The notes beneath the pieces are model-generated. The model saw only the letters and a program-made list of their open reading frames with translations. It was not told the DNA's origin and searched no databases. The translations under genes were made by a program, and so were the position numbers. Shown here one piece after another: positions 22,740-32,803 of a stretch of DNA of 64,000 nt (within the stretch, counting starts at the first letter, position 1; the number at the start of each line of letters is the position of its first letter). The DNA comes from Vesta saturnalis (lineage: Eukaryota; Arthropoda; Insecta; Coleoptera; Lampyridae): the NCBI GenBank assembly GCA_036346205.1, contig JARFJB010000003.1, forward strand, positions 2,079,501-2,143,500, read 5' to 3'.

Positions 22740-25330
22740 GATATGCATGTAATATCCAAATCGTCGAAATATGTCAGTCGAGTTGTATCGGACAAACTGT
22801 CGGAGGGTTATTTCAGACAAAATTTACAGGGTTTGAAAGTTTAAATTTTGACGGTTTTCTTTTGTTTTTTGACAGGATGGAGAGAAAACGTCATAAGTGG
22901 AGCGAAGATAATATGAAGAATGCCATAGAAAAAGTGAGAATTAATGAAATGACCATTAGGGAAGCGAGTTCTAGATATGATGTGTCAAAAAGTACGTTAG
23001 GCGATCGAATTAAAGCTTTTGTGGATGGCAGAGAGGTTATAATAAAGCCTGACTTTGGGAATATCAAGGTTTTTCCGAGGACATTTAATGACGAACAAGA
23101 GGATAGCTTATACAGTTATGTTAAGGAATTAGATAGCCAGTTGATTCCTTTGAGAAAAGATGAGTTCTGTACCCTAGTTTATACATATGCAGAGAAACTC
23201 AAAATCCAGCATAGATTTAATCAAACAACTGGGAAAGCTGCAAAAGACTTTTATTACGATTTTATGCAGAGACACACAGACTTACGATTGAGGACTGCTG
23301 AATCTGCAAGTCTTCAGAGAGCAGCAGGGTTCAGTAAGGAACAGGTCGATCGATTTTTTCCAAGTTGAAGGAATTAATGAAAAATTTTAGTTTTGTCCTA
23401 AAATTTTTAACGCTGATGAAACTGGCGTGTCATGTGTTCACACTAATAAACTTAAAGTACTGCCTGTTAAAAGAAAAAACAAGCGGGAAAACTTACTTCG
23501 GGAGAAAGAGGTAGGAACGTCCGCTTTTTTATCAATTAATGCTGCAGGGGATACTTTTATTCCTGCTCTCTTCGTTTTCCCGCGCGTTAGACTTGACAAT
23601 GATTTAAAAAAGGATGCACCGGTTGGAAGTATATTCGATGCCCAACCAAATAGATGGATAACTGCAGATGGGTTTTTAAAGTGGCTGAAGGTTTTCGTAG
23701 AATGGGTTAATCCAACTGAAAAATATCCAGTCCTTTTGATGGTTGATGGTCACTCAAGCCACAAAGATCTAGTTGGGATCACATTTGCCAAGAATAATCA
23801 CATTCACATGTTGAGCTTGCCGCCTCATACTTCACATAAAATCCAACCTTTAGATAGGACAGTAATGAAGCCCTTTAAAAATGCATATAATGAAGCATGC
23901 TCTCTCTGGATGCGAAAATATCCAAATATCAAGATAGGCCTTAAAGACATAGCTGGTTTGGTAATATTGCCTTTTCAAGAATATGTCGCATGGAACTAGC
24001 TCAGTCAGGCTTTAAATGTATCGGAATTTATCCATTGGATTGCAATGTATTCAGTGACATAGATTACGCTCCTTCATTGAACAAGACCGCAATATCACAA
24101 GAGTCCTTGCCTGTTCTTAACATTTGTATCCAAGCAACAGATATTCGATCTCCACATTTTTTAAGTCCTACTGGGATTTTAGATCTGCCAAGTTCCTCTC
24201 AACCTTTTGTCTCAACTCCCTACACTGAGCCTTCAGCACCAGAAATAGAGAACGAAACAATAAAGAACACTGCAGAAGTAGGCCTAAAAAACCATGAGAC
24301 TTCGCTTGAGCTTGAGAAAACCGCACCGAAAAAGATTTTAGAGGAGATTTCACCTCTTCCAAGCACTTCAAATACAAAGTTCGTAGCAAGACAAAGTCGT
24401 AGAGAAAAAACTGAAATTTTAACCTCAACTCCATTTAAAACTCAACTAGAGTAAAAGAAAAAAAGGGAAAGAAGAAAAACAAAAAATTGCAGAAGAAAAG
24501 AAACAGCTTAGGGAAGAAAATCAAATTAAAAGAAACACAGGCTCAAAAAGAAAACTGGAATTCAAACAAGAAGTTAAAAATAAAGCCCACAACAAATAGG
24601 TCTACAAGACAGAATATGCCTGAAACAGACAGGAAACCAGTTGAAAGGAATGTAAAAAAATCGTTGATCTCTGACAAAGAACAACAACGAGAGGACGAAT
24701 TGACTTACTGCATTATTTGCAATGCAACCTTCCAAGAGGATTGGATTCAATGCAATATTTGCAAAGGCTGGGCCTATGAAAACTGTGCCGATCTTGAGCT
24801 TAACAGCCTTTATTATGAATGTGATTCTTGCTTTTATAAAAAGACAATGAGTAGACTTAAATGAATAAAATACTTTTTCCTAAATTACATATAATACATT
24901 TATGTAACCTAAATGTAGCTTTTTATTTTAAATTTAATTGTATAATGTTTAGTATATTTTTAGTACTCTTAGCAGGCTTATTTTCAGTATTTTTAGTACT
25001 TTTTATATGGTAATAAAGTATATTTTTGTCTCATTCAATTAGTTACGATTTTTTACAAACACAACACCATGTCCGATACAAACCTAAAGACCAAATAGGT
25101 CAAAATGTCTTGTCCGATACAACCCTCTAAACATCGGGTATGTCCAAATGTAAGGTTTATAGAAAGTTACAGAAAAAACAATAAAAGTTAATTTAACAGA
25201 AAAGTTCTTTTTAAGGTATTAAGTAAATATGTTAAAGTTTATATTAGAATATAGTATACTCGAATTTAACCATAGATATTTTTTTTAATTTGAAAAAGCT
25301 TAAGCATCCGATACTACCCGACCTTCCCCT
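22740..25330 (+). mobile_element. pogo-like element with PHD-like finger
   Basis: A pogo transposase relic (22877-24864) is flanked by repeated GTATCGGAC phrases: 'gttgtatcggacaaactgtc' near 22783 on the left, and 'gtccgatac' near 25071 and 25113 plus 'catccgatactacccgacc' near 25306 on the right. The outer ends are therefore only approximate. Confidence 0.6.
22877..24864 (+). pseudogene. pogo/jerky-like transposase, three frameshifts
   Basis: The likely start is ATG at 22877 (MERKRHKW), just after a good 3' splice-site-like tract. The N-terminal 55 residues are a psq-type HTH (TIREASSRYDVSKSTLGDRI), followed by a CENPB-like second HTH. The DDE core is in another frame: NADETGVSCV (23409 on), LLMVDGHSSHKD, then LPPHTSHKIQPLDRTVMKPF; spacing from the second to the third Asp is 35. 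The frame shifts again near 23990 (GFKCIGIYPLDCNVF) and before 24487. The end has Cys-x2-Cys pairs, CIICNATFQEDWIQCNIC and CADLE...CDSC, a PHD-like finger. Inactive as read, but all domains are present. Confidence 0.8.
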
Positions 25331-25399
25331 ACTCAAAAAAGTTACGGTACCCGTTTGTAAGCTATAACACCTCCAAGAAACTGTAACCGGTCTAATTTT

Positions 25400-25664
25400 A
25401 CAGATATGACGCTATAGTAACTATCAAGGAAAATTATTACAATCACATAAACGGTGACAGTTTAGAAGCTGAAATTAGTCTTTGGCAGAATAAGTGGAAA
25501 TCATATCCCCTAGACGATACACCAAAAAATGCTATTGATATACTAAATAATTGTAACAATGAAATCTTCCCAAGTGTGTTCATTCTCATTAAAGTCTTAG
25601 CGACTCTACCAGTAACTACAGCTACACCAAAACGATGTTTTTCGTCACTCAGAAGATTAAAAAG
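25400..25664 (+). pseudogene. hAT transposase C-terminal domain, left half
   Basis: The plus strand reads ENYYNHINGDSLEAEISLW near 25430, then AIDILNN, FPSVFILIKVLATLPVTT and ATPKRCFSSLRRLK, the conserved start of the hAT C-terminal dimerisation domain (LLxxLxTLPVTTxxxERxFSxLxxxK). The frame is then cut by the MULE at 25665. The right half resumes at 29506. It has the same type of hAT as common P52rIPK/THAP-like insect copies and is separate from the ZMYM1-like hAT at 19.3-22.5 kb, which lies on the other strand. Upstream parts of this transposase were not found. Confidence 0.75.
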
Positions 25665-25670
25665 GGGGTC

Positions 25671-25757
25671 GCGTCAAAAGGACGCCGGAATTTGGACGCG
25701 CGACAAAAGGACGCGTGCGACAAAAGGACGCCGGCGAGAAAAGGACGCCCGACAAAT
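25671..25757. repeat. MULE left terminal minisatellite
   Basis: Four to five units of the form GCGACAAAAGGACGC with one GGAATTTGGACGC variant. The right end has the same variants in mirror order. Confidence 0.75.
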
Positions 25758-26088
25758 GTAGGCGTAGGAAAATAATATGTCTTAGGTCTCAAAATTGTAT
25801 TTAGTTAAAAAGCTGAATAAAAAGTAAGCTTTAGTACATTGGCATTACCCACAAATTACAAATGCTACCAATCGATCATCAAAAGGCATTTCTTTAAATA
25901 TCATTTTTAAGGCGCAAAAATAAACTGTTGAATCAAAACCTTCCTTCACACTTTATCCAGGCTTAGGACTGGCAGCACATAGCTGGCGTGTTTAAAAGTT
26001 TTTTAAATTAAATTTTTTTGTATTTTAAAATTTTTAATTTTTTTTAGTTTTTCTAATTTTTGGCTTTTTTTAGTTTTTCTTGTTTCTA

Positions 26089-27597
26089 CTGGGTTCCCCA
26101 TATTAGACTATACAATTTAAAAGTCGAATAAAAACTTTCTAATCAAAGTAAATTAACTTTTTAATGGACTAATATGTAGCTTATTCTGTGGGATTTATGA
26201 CTAAAGTAAATAACAATTCAAGTTTTAAAGATCAAGGAGGCGCCTGTCTATAAACAACGACTTAAGTGTTTCTGTCAAATATGCGTTATACGCAAACGAT
26301 ATAATTGCTCCAGTTTAAACAATTTTCATTGCATTATGAATTACTCGATTCAAGAGCGTGTGTTTTCTGTGGAAGTCTACATTAGAACTGGTTCATTTGA
26401 AGAAGTTCGGCGTGCATTTCGACGGCAGTTTGGAAACAATAATAGGGGCGATGCACCAACACGCTTTACAATTGCGGCGTGGGTTCGTCATTGGCGTGAA
26501 AATGGCTCTGTGCAAAACATTAAAACACCTGGACGTCGAAAAACGGTGCGTACGCCTGAAAATATTGAACGAGTGAGAGCTGCCTTTACAAGAAGTCCTA
26601 AGAGATCGGCTAACCGGCAATCACTTGCCCTAGGAATATCTAAGGGAAGTATCCACAGAATTCTGCATAAAGATATAAAATTTCACCCCTATAAATATCA
26701 AATGGCGCATAACCTCAGTGATCTAGACAAAGGAGCGAGGGTGACATTTTGTGAAGAATTTTTACATCAGCATCGTGGAGAAATTCATAATTTGCTAATG
26801 AGCGACGAAGCAAATTTTCATTTGGACGGTGTTGTTAACAAGCAAAACTTTAGATACTGGGGAGTAGAAAATCCTCATGAACTGTTTACCAAAAACCTCC
26901 ACAGTCCAAAAGTTGTTGTTTGGTGCGGTGTAGCATCATTTGGAATTATCGGTCCTTATTTTTTTGAGGATGAAAATAACCGTTCTGTTACAGTTAATTC
27001 CGAACGCTACATAAACATGTTGCAAACGTTTCTTATCCCAGAACTAATCAGATGAGGACTAAATGGCGCCATATTATTCCAGCAAGATGGAGCAACGGCT
27101 CACACAGCCAGAAACACTATGAGAATTTTGCGAGATTTTTTTGACGGCCGTATAATTTCCCGATTTGGGAATTTGAATTGGCCCCCGAGAGCTCCCGATT
27201 TAACGACCCCCGATTTTTTTCTCTGGGGATACCTAAAGCAAAAAGTTTTTGCAAGTCGTCCCGCAACAATTCCGGAGCTGAAGGAGCAGATTCGAAATGA
27301 AATTGCAGGAATAAATGGAGATTTGCTTCGCCGAGTGATGATAAATTTTGAACTCAGAATTCAAAAATGCATTGAAGTCGAAGGAGGGCATTTGGAAGAC
27401 ATAATCTTTAAAACTTGAATTGTTATTTACTTTAGTCATAAATCCCAAAGAATAAGCTACATATTAGTTAATTAGTAGTAGTAAAATAAATAATAAAATA
27501 AAATAATAATAAAATAGTAAATTAAAAAGTTAATTTACTTTGATTAGAAAGTTTTTATTCGACTTTTAAATTGTATAGTCTAAAATGGGGAACCCTG
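26089..27597 (+). mobile_element. DD41D-type mariner inside the MULE
   Basis: The ends read C(T/A)GGGTTCCCCAT and remain alike for about 75 bp, then again from 'tgggatttatgactaaagta' (26198 on) mirrored near 27430. TA flanks both ends (26087-26088, 27598-27599). It is 1509 bp long with one transposase gene on the plus strand. Confidence 0.85.
26336..27418 (+). pseudogene. Mariner transposase, full length with one in-frame stop
   Basis: ATG at 26336 opens a frame that runs to a stop at 27416-27418 in a single frame, except for TGA at 27053-27055, about 360 codons in all. N-terminal HTH (VFSVEVYIRTGSFEEV), then GRRKTVRTPENIERVR and a second HTH (ANRQSLALGISKGSIHRIL). Catalytic core: LLMSDEANFHLDGVVNKQ (first D), VVVWCGVASFGIIGPYFF, ILFQQDGATAHTARN (second D), APDLTTPDFFLWGYLKQ (third D). 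The second to third Asp spacing is 41. This is a nearly intact member of a family common in insects; only the nonsense codon prevents a full protein. Confidence 0.85.
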
Positions 27598-27628
27598 TAT
27601 ATGTATTATTATTATTATAACTATGATA

Positions 27629-29134
27629 TTAAACTTGAAGTTGGAAATTGTGGGCAATCCCTCGCAGGTATTCTAATGTTGGCCTGTTCTGATAATCTGC
27701 TACGATGACCTTTATTCGATCTGCGGTGTCTTTATATACCTTTCTACGCGCTGGCACATTTCCTGCGATATACTGTTCAATTTTTACCATATTCAAACTG
27801 TCCTCTTTTTTCAGAGCGTCTATAAATTTCCAAATATTAGGATGTGCTGCATTAAGTGTAGACGAGAAGCTGTTGTGCCATCCTTCAACAGCATTATTCG
27901 TGCGTGGTATATCCTGTGCTACCATATCATAGCAAATCCACAGGTTTCGAGAAAACAATGGCTGTCTTCGAAGCCCTCTTCTGTCGAGTCGTCCTATCCA
28001 TGTATCCTCAAAGTAATTAATCAATGGCAGCAGCAAATTCTCATTTTCCGTATAAAACTGGCTATCAAGTAGATCCTCGTATGCAGCAATAACGTTTTCA
28101 TCTGGGACGAAAGCAAGAGCAGCCATTTGTCGCAAATGCAGGGCGAAGTCAGCATCCTCGGTATACCTTGCTTGTAGTCCTGCACCTTGAACATGTCTCC
28201 AGAGGCATTGCGTGAAATGGAAAAAGCAGCCACGGATTCTGGAAATAGGAAATTCTGCTTGTAGGGCATTCATAGCAGCTCGTTCGAAATCAACCATAAT
28301 TGTTGAATGTCGCAATCCTGGTTTTAACACTTTTAACTGTTGAAACAGGCGAGTGTATGTTTGCTGAGTTTTGTTTGGAAGAAGAGCATAAACTGTTGGG
28401 ATAACGTTACTGTACCGTACCCCGTGAATAGTATACAGTTGACCGAACAATACAGGAGTTGTGAGAAATGTACCATCTGCATACCAGTGTTCACACTGTT
28501 CCATAAATGTTAAGTTTCTTTCTGTCGAAAATAACAGAATTCGTTGTTGATCATCTGGACCACTATCAAATAAAAGGAAATGTTCACCATCGCTGTTTAC
28601 TGTATATTCAGCAGGAAGAACAAGCTCTGCCAAACTGTTAGGGTTTGCCGGGACAGCTTCGTTCTGGCGACGTACTCGTTGTACCGTTCGTTTTAGACAA
28701 GAGACCCTAGGTAGTTGCCCTGATACAGCCAAAGGAAGTCCTTGTGATATATTAGCCACTACAACTTGGGTGGTTACTCCAACTTGTTGAGCTGTTCGTT
28801 TCATATCATTGACAGCTATCTTAGCGTTTACCTTCCCAGCATCAGCAACGTGGTTATGGGCTGCACTCTTTACAACTTCATCTCCTGCTGTATGTACTCT
28901 TCCGGAACATTTCCAAATAGTTTTATGTCCAATGACTCGTTCCTTTTTATGAAAAAATCCACAAAAGTTAATACCATCTTTACAGACCGAGAACAGTTTC
29001 CGTAATGGACATGACCCTAAAATTGCGCCATATATACTACCCCAGAACCACATTCTTTTCTCTAATAACTTCTTAATGTTGCTTTCTTGTAAAATAGTAA
29101 TTAAGTAAATACCTGTTAATGGCTTATTTGTCAT
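27629..29134 (-). CDS. MULE transposase with FLYWCH-type finger, 501 aa
   Basis: An uninterrupted minus-strand frame. Residues about 60-125 resemble a FLYWCH finger (VIGHKTIWKC ... SAAHNHVAD), but the second Cys block seems shortened. Catalytic core: CEHWYADGTFLTTP (first D), HSTIMVDFERAAMNALQ (second D), ISRIRGCFFHFTQCLWRHV (the conserved C/H element) and PRTNNAVEGWHNSF (last E), all in the expected order for MuDR-type transposases. The frame may start further upstream in the element, since the N-terminal 50 residues are not clearly conserved. It ends at 27629, just right of the nested mariner, so the insertion spared the gene. Possibly still functional; the reduced finger argues for caution. 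Confidence 0.8.
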   Translation of the reverse strand: MTNKPLTGIYLITILQESNIKKLLEKRMWFWGSIYGAILGSCPLRKLFSVCKDGINFCGFFHKKERVIGHKTIWKCSGRVHTAGDEVVKSAAHNHVADAGKVNAKIAVNDMKRTAQQVGVTTQVVVANISQGLPLAVSGQLPRVSCLKRTVQRVRRQNEAVPANPNSLAELVLPAEYTVNSDGEHFLLFDSGPDDQQRILLFSTERNLTFMEQCEHWYADGTFLTTPVLFGQLYTIHGVRYSNVIPTVYALLPNKTQQTYTRLFQQLKVLKPGLRHSTIMVDFERAAMNALQAEFPISRIRGCFFHFTQCLWRHVQGAGLQARYTEDADFALHLRQMAALAFVPDENVIAAYEDLLDSQFYTENENLLLPLINYFEDTWIGRLDRRGLRRQPLFSRNLWICYDMVAQDIPRTNNAVEGWHNSFSSTLNAAHPNIWKFIDALKKEDSLNMVKIEQYIAGNVPARRKVYKDTADRIKVIVADYQNRPTLEYLRGIAHNFQLQV

Positions 29135-29349
29135 AATTTGAATGCATTCCAGTTAAGGAGTTCTAGAAAATAAGCACTGGCTGTGAGAACGTTTATTATC
29201 ACTTGCGGAATCTTAATTATCAATACTTTCTAATGATCCATTTGTAACATTTGTAATTTGTGGGTAATGCCAATGTACTAAAGCTTACTTTTTATTCAGC
29301 TTTTTAACTAAATACAATCTTGAGACCTAAGACATATTATTTTCCTACG

Positions 29350-29495
29350 CGTACATTTGTCGCGCGTCCTTTTGTCGCGCTTCCTTTTGTCGCGCGTCCT
29401 TTTGTCATCGCGTCCTTTTGTTGCACACGTCCTTTTGTCGCGCGCTCAAATTCCCGCGTCCTTTTGTCGCGCGTCCAAATTCCCGCGTCCTTTTG
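29350..29495. repeat. MULE right terminal minisatellite
   Basis: About nine units of CGCGTCCTTTTGTCG with variants including CAAATTCCCGCG. It is longer than the left array, showing unequal change of the two ends after or before insertion. Confidence 0.8.
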
Positions 29496-29505
29496 ACTTA
29501 GATTC

Positions 29506-29655
29506 ATTAAAAAGTTACTTACGGAATTCAACTGGCCAAAATCGTTTAAATGGTCTAGCACTTATGAGTATTCACAGGAACATTACCATAGAAAATCAAT
29601 GTGTTTTAGAAATATTTTCAAATAAATCAAGACGGTTTGATTTTGCAATATAATA
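29506..29655 (+). pseudogene. hAT transposase C-terminal domain, right half
   Basis: The plus strand reads SLKSYLRNSTGQNRLNGLAL then MSIHRNITIE, the second half of the hAT dimerisation domain, in frame with the duplicated ATTAAAAAG and continuous with the left half at 25400-25664. It ends with a stop near 29653. The split shows directly that the MULE inserted into a hAT gene. Confidence 0.75.
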
Positions 29656-29779
29656 GTATATTATGTTATTAGGAGTAAAGTTGATAGTTTATGTGGCGAA
29701 GCTGAATGTTTATTTAATAATTGTTCAGCTGAGCCAGAGCCACATAAACTCACTTTTACTCTGAATAACATATACTATT
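29652..29779. repeat. Hairpin MITE
   Basis: An imperfect inverted repeat with arms of about 55 bp (29652-29706 and 29724-29779) and a 17-base loop; arm ends AATAGTATA and inner phrase TTTATGTGGC. No coding capacity. Confidence 0.6.
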
Positions 29780-30044
29780 TTATCCGCAAACGTAACCAGA
29801 TCAATTAAGGATAATTGGTAAGGATCGAAAGAAAAGAGCAAAACTAATTAGCAGGTAAAAAAATGAAATAATCAGGACGTTTTGCAAGTAATGAAACCAT
29901 AACAACGCTTATTAAATAAGCAAATTGGTAACAGTAAAAATGGCTAGACGCAAAAGTGAAACTTTTACTCCATGTCCGAGAAGTGAAACCTTTACCTGTG
30001 ACATTTAGTCTTAAAAGTGTCACTTTGGGACGTTTGCGGATAAA
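29779..30044. repeat. Candidate small MITE
   Basis: TTTATCCGCAAACGT (29779-29793) is exactly repeated in reverse at 30030-30044, bounding about 266 bp without recognised genes. The shared end with the hairpin to the left is noted. Confidence 0.45.
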
Positions 30045-30889
30045 TTATATTCTGTGTTCATGTACTATATTTGCTTTCTACTGTTTGTTTTTAAAATGTT
30101 TCGCAAATGAATTATTTGCATTTGGAAGTAAGTATGTCATGTCTTATTGTATTTTGTACAATAAATAAATAAATTTCTGTACAGTTTGTTATTAAAATTA
30201 AAATCAGAGTTAGTGATTTTTTAAGTTGGAAACCAGTAATACCATTGTTACATTTTCGAATATTTATGTTGTCAGTTTGGCTGAAAAAGAATATTCGACA
30301 CTAACCCTCCCGAGTAAAAGGAATTATTAAAATGAAAATATCCAAACACTTGTAAAGAATTTATCACGATTAAGTTGTGTCTCAATATGGAGAATTAATT
30401 CTCAATATGTAAGAGGAATAGAACCATTAAAAGTAGTTTTAAAAGAATATGGTACATAGACCATCCCTTCTTATTGTCATTAAATCGAGGATAAATTAGA
30501 AGCAAAATGCTTTCTAAAATCTATTTTTTCGTAATTTCGAAAGTGGCAGTAGAATCGGAAGTAACAGATATGGAAGGGGCCGGTAACTCAATGTTGAGCT
30601 AAAGAAGATGTTTGTTGTCCTTTCTTTACTGCGTTCACTCATCTATTGGTCTGCCCGGTTTATGAACCCTCTCAATTTAGGCATGGTTTTTCATATACCC
30701 CTTGTCCTTCCAGTTCCACTTTAAGTTTAAGACTCGGTAGGATAATGCTGACTTTCTTACGGTTTTATGTTTGGTAAGTCTACTAATTATGTTATCGACG
30801 GAGCTAATTCCACTCGATTCAATCTTAAACTGTACGTGTCTTACTAGTTGGATGTTATATAATTCATAAATTTGTATGTAACCAGTCAC
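30045..30889. other. No gene recognised
   Basis: AT-rich DNA. The minus-strand frame at 30677-30943 (88 codons) contains no known motif and overlaps a repeated segment. Confidence 0.35.
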
Positions 30890-31330
30890 TTTTGTGGCAA
30901 GGTGTCTGTAAGTTTGAATTTGCCAAGTTTCGTACAGACCCACTAGACTGATATATAGAATAAGTTGCTATAAGCAGTTAATTAATATAAATTAAACGTT
31001 TGAGGTAATTTAGCGAATTATATAACATCAAACTAGTAAGGTACACATAGTTTAGGATTGAATCGAGTGGAACTAGCTGCCTCTATAGCTCAGATGGTAG
31101 AGCCCTAATCCCACTCGAAGCAATATTTCACTGTGTGTACATTAAAAGTTTTAATAATTCAAAATTTGTGTACTGTTATGATCATCATTGAACTTAAATT
31201 CGCTAAATTACATCATATATTTAATTTATATTAATTAACTGCTTATAGCAACTTATTCTATATTCCAGGCTTATGTGTCCGTACGAAACTTGGAAAATTC
31301 AAGCTTACAGACACCTTGCCACAAAAGTGA
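30890..31330. repeat. Inverted repeats flanking a SINE-like copy
   Basis: The segment about 30890-31013, including 'ggcaaggtgtctgtaagttt' and 'aataagttgctataagcagt', recurs inverted at about 31200-31325. Between them lies a shortened tRNA-like unit (31075-31135). Confidence 0.65.
31075..31135 (+). repeat. Truncated tRNA-like SINE copy
   Basis: TAGCTCAGATGGTAGAGC (polymerase III A-box) is followed at once by a 3' end CCCACTCGAAGCAA; the anticodon arm and B-box are deleted relative to the copy at 31383. The flanks, 'ctagtaaggta' before and 'ctgtgtgtacattaaaagtt' after, match that copy. Confidence 0.6.
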
Positions 31331-31382
31331 ATTATATAACATCAAACTAGTAAGGTAGATAAAGTTTAGGATTGAACTAGCT

Positions 31383-31454
31383 CCCTCGATAGCTCAGATA
31401 GTAGAGCCCTACCCTAGCAAAGTAGTGGTCGAGGGTTCCAGTCCCACTCGAGGC
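31383..31454 (+). repeat. tRNA-Ala(AGC)-like head of a SINE, or tRNA pseudogene
   Basis: The 72 bases fold as a tRNA: acceptor CCCTCGA with TCGAGGC (6 of 7 pairs), D-arm GCTC...GAGC, anticodon arm with loop CTAGCAA (anticodon AGC), and T-arm GAGGG/CCCAC (one mismatch). A-box TAGCTCAGATAGTAG and B-box GGTTCCAGTCC are present. Stem mismatches and a second flanked copy 300 bases upstream point to a SINE or pseudogene, not a working tRNA gene. Confidence 0.6.
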
Positions 31455-31509
31455 AATCTTGTACTGTGTGTACATTAAAAGTTTTAATAATTCCAAATTT
31501 ATGTACTAA

Positions 31510-32700
31510 ACCAATCGACAAAGTTATTAATCACCTGGGTCTGGTTTAAACATCTTCACCACTAAATTCGTGAAAATATAATTTAAAAATAGTCGGATGG
31601 TTGAAATTTGACGACCGTAAAGTTGCTGTATCGGAAGGCTGAATCAAGGAGATTCAGGAGTTATTGGTATCCACCGAACAATTACTAAAAGAATCAATTG
31701 CACGAGCTATATCTATCGAAAGGAATGGAGAATTTAGAGTGGTAATTTTGCGTGTATTAAGGTAAATACTTTCTTATGTTTATTTTTTTTTGTGATCGAT
31801 TTTAATAAAATTGATTTATTTGTATTTGTTTAGGCGGATGAATACGATTTCTTTTGTGTATAGCTTTGCATAAACGCCCTTCAAATAATTTTACAAAAGT
31901 GTATTCAACCGTGTATAGTATCATTACATACCAAAGCTCATATTACGGAAATTTGTCAAATTTATATTTCCGACGTTATTAGTATCCCTTTTTGGTGTTA
32001 ATTGAATTAAGGTACTTTAGATAAATGATACTAGGAATTTGAACCTTGCAAGAGTCATCCCGATTTTACGAATAGATTTTATGTAAGAAAGATTACGCTT
32101 TACTGCCTTCGGGAAGTAAAATTTAATGTGTTTTGACAACTGTGTCAATACCCTGATTGTTTATTTTATGATTATTATTATCACAATGTATAACTAGCAT
32201 TAATGAATTGGAGACTATTATTTCGTTACTGAGTGTAAGGTTACTTGTCACTTCATTCCTTTCACAGCATTATTATTTAAGTGGTATTCAAATTAAAAGA
32301 TGGGATATTTTGATTACGTTTAAGTTACTGAGTAGTTTATTTTAGTGTTTATGGAAATTTTGATGTTCACAACCTTACAGTGACAATGTTCATTATTTTT
32401 GGTTTGACTGACTTTAATCTAAACTTAGGAGAGTTTTCTCTATTAGATTATTTGCTAATTTTTGGTCGTTTTTTTAATAACTATTTTAAGATACCAAGAT
32501 TTAATATAACATAAGAGTAGGGTAAATAATCCGGCGCCCATTTGATTATTCTAGTCTATTTGATTTATGACTTGCTCCGATTGTGTCTTGCATATATTAC
32601 GAGCTATCCTAATCGTCAAATTAATAACACGCCCATGCCTTTTAGTCCTCACTGCGCCCCTTCCTTATATGTTACTTCCTATTTTACTACCACTTTCGCC
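31510..32700. other. No gene recognised
   Basis: AT-rich DNA with stops in all frames; no repeat boundaries seen. Confidence 0.35.
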
Positions 32701-32704
32701 CATT

Positions 32705-32706
<2 letters not shown>

Positions 32707-32747
<41 letters not shown>
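32707..32747. repeat. (AT)n microsatellite
   Basis: About 20 AT units, directly left of the inverted-repeat element at 32.8 kb. Confidence 0.95.
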
Positions 32748-32750
<3 letters not shown>

Positions 32751-32803
32751 GGGACCGCCATAAAGTTGGACACGTATGGGAATCATTTTTAATATTAAAA
32801 TTT

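Larger units (their letters stand above)
25665..29505 (-). mobile_element. MULE with 9-bp target duplication and minisatellite ends
   Basis: ATTAAAAAG occurs on both sides (25656-25664 and 29506-29514) and the hAT coding sequence reads through once one copy is removed. The terminal inverted repeats are about 200 bp: an outer array of GACAAAAGGACGCG-like units, then 'gtaggcgtaggaaaataata' (left) mirrored on the right, continuing to the phrase 'attacccacaaattacaaat'. Element length is 3841 bp including a later mariner (26089-27597). The transposase is at 27629-29134. A 9-bp duplication is normal for MuDR-type elements. Confidence 0.85.

Noticed and set aside
31383..31454. Functional tRNA-Ala gene
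   Set aside because: Mismatches in acceptor, anticodon and T stems and presence of a second flanked copy favour a SINE or pseudogene.
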